Positions 5,671 to 5,941 of a stretch of 5,941 nt of DNA are shown here, piece after piece. Position 1 is the stretch's first letter. Each line of letters starts with the position of its first letter. A program made the position numbers and the translations under genes. This stretch comes from Neisseriaceae bacterium (lineage in GTDB: Bacteria > Pseudomonadota > Gammaproteobacteria > Burkholderiales > Neisseriaceae): the NCBI GenBank assembly GCA_017989485.1, contig JAGNPU010000133.1:1-5941 (forward strand), in the 5' to 3' direction. The notes under the pieces were generated by a model that ran no database searches, had not been told where the DNA came from, and worked only from the letters and a program-made list of their open reading frames with translations.

Positions 5671-5941
5671 TTAGCCAGACTCGGTATTCTTAGACAGCTG
5701 GGGTTCATTCTGGCGCACCGAGGGGACGTGGACGTCGCCCTGCCAGGAAGCCTTCACCACCTGGGGCATCATGAAGGTGGAAAACCATTGCTGCACGTCG
5801 TCTTTTTGGCTCTGATTTTGGTCATGCATAGACGTTTGCCACTGGCCAAACACGCTCATGTTTTGTGCCAAAAAAGGCCCCAGTACATCTTGAGTGGCCT
5901 GGCCGTACACGCAGATAAACTGGCGCAACATGTCGTCGCTG
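5671..5941 (-). CDS. C-terminal part of a PhaR-like PHA-synthesis regulator (partial)
   Basis: The frame is open from the right edge of the window to a TAA at 5671-5673, so only the last 89 or so residues are visible and the true start lies outside. The ATG at 5931 is preceded in frame by Ser-Asp-Asp and is internal. The visible part reads SDDMLRQFICVYGQ, then a Phe- and Gln-rich amphipathic stretch (FLAQNMSVFGQWQ), a second FSTFMMPQV segment and a polar tail. This matches the C-terminal repeats of PhaR, the repressor that binds polyhydroxyalkanoate and phasin promoters in betaproteobacteria, as I remember them. The DNA-binding N-terminal domain is not in view, so a phasin-like or other coiled protein cannot be excluded. 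It converges on the operon and shares its terminator. Confidence 0.6.
   Translation of the reverse strand, partial: SDDMLRQFICVYGQATQDVLGPFLAQNMSVFGQWQTSMHDQNQSQKDDVQQWFSTFMMPQVVKASWQGDVHVPSVRQNEPQLSKNTESG

Noticed and set aside
1..5941. Hidden defence system, mobile element, CRISPR array or novel operon
   Set aside because: All long frames on the coding strands belong to recognised housekeeping families. There are no spaced repeats, no transposase, no terminal inverted repeats or target duplications, and no abrupt composition change.

Overview
This window looks like chromosomal housekeeping DNA from a Gram-negative proteobacterium of moderate to high GC. The best guess is a betaproteobacterium close to the Neisseriales. 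The reasons are the gene order mltG-tmk-holB-tatD, the wording of the TatD and HolB proteins, and a convergent partial gene that resembles the PHA-synthesis regulator PhaR. The taxonomic call is inference from remembered family sequences, not from a search.

Layout. Positions 1-137 hold no gene but carry two opposed stem-loop terminators, with a 10-base word between them that is one mismatch from a Neisseriaceae DNA uptake sequence. Positions 138-1037 (minus strand) encode a FieF/YiiP-type cation diffusion facilitator in which every zinc/iron ligand known from E. coli YiiP is present at the same residue number. Positions 1038-1431 form a divergent intergenic region with three perfect 12-14 bp palindromes, a short direct repeat and candidate promoters for both sides. 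Positions 1432-5608 (plus strand) hold five tightly packed genes: mltG (lytic transglycosylase ending glycan strands), tmk (dTMP kinase), holB (clamp-loader delta' subunit), tatD (metal-dependent DNase/hydrolase) and a PhnP-like metallo-beta-lactamase-fold phosphodiesterase. Gaps are 1 and 14 bases, and two junctions are 4-base ATGA overlaps, so the five are almost certainly one transcript. A strong stem-loop at 5623-5654 closes the operon and also serves the convergent gene at 5671-5941, which runs off the right edge.

Working together: tmk and holB supply DNA replication (dTTP precursor and clamp loading), and mltG acts in cell-wall elongation. The roles of tatD and the PhnP-like enzyme in this operon are less clear; a nucleic-acid or nucleotide clean-up role is a guess. 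The fieF side is an independent metal-efflux unit.

I found no mobile element, CRISPR array, tRNA/rRNA gene, defence or toxin system, and no convincing undescribed system. The observations worth a second look are the regulatory-looking palindromes in the fieF/mltG gap, the PhnP-like enzyme outside a phosphonate context, the intact P-loop in delta', the DUS-like word and the tolerance of the tetranucleotide CTAG.
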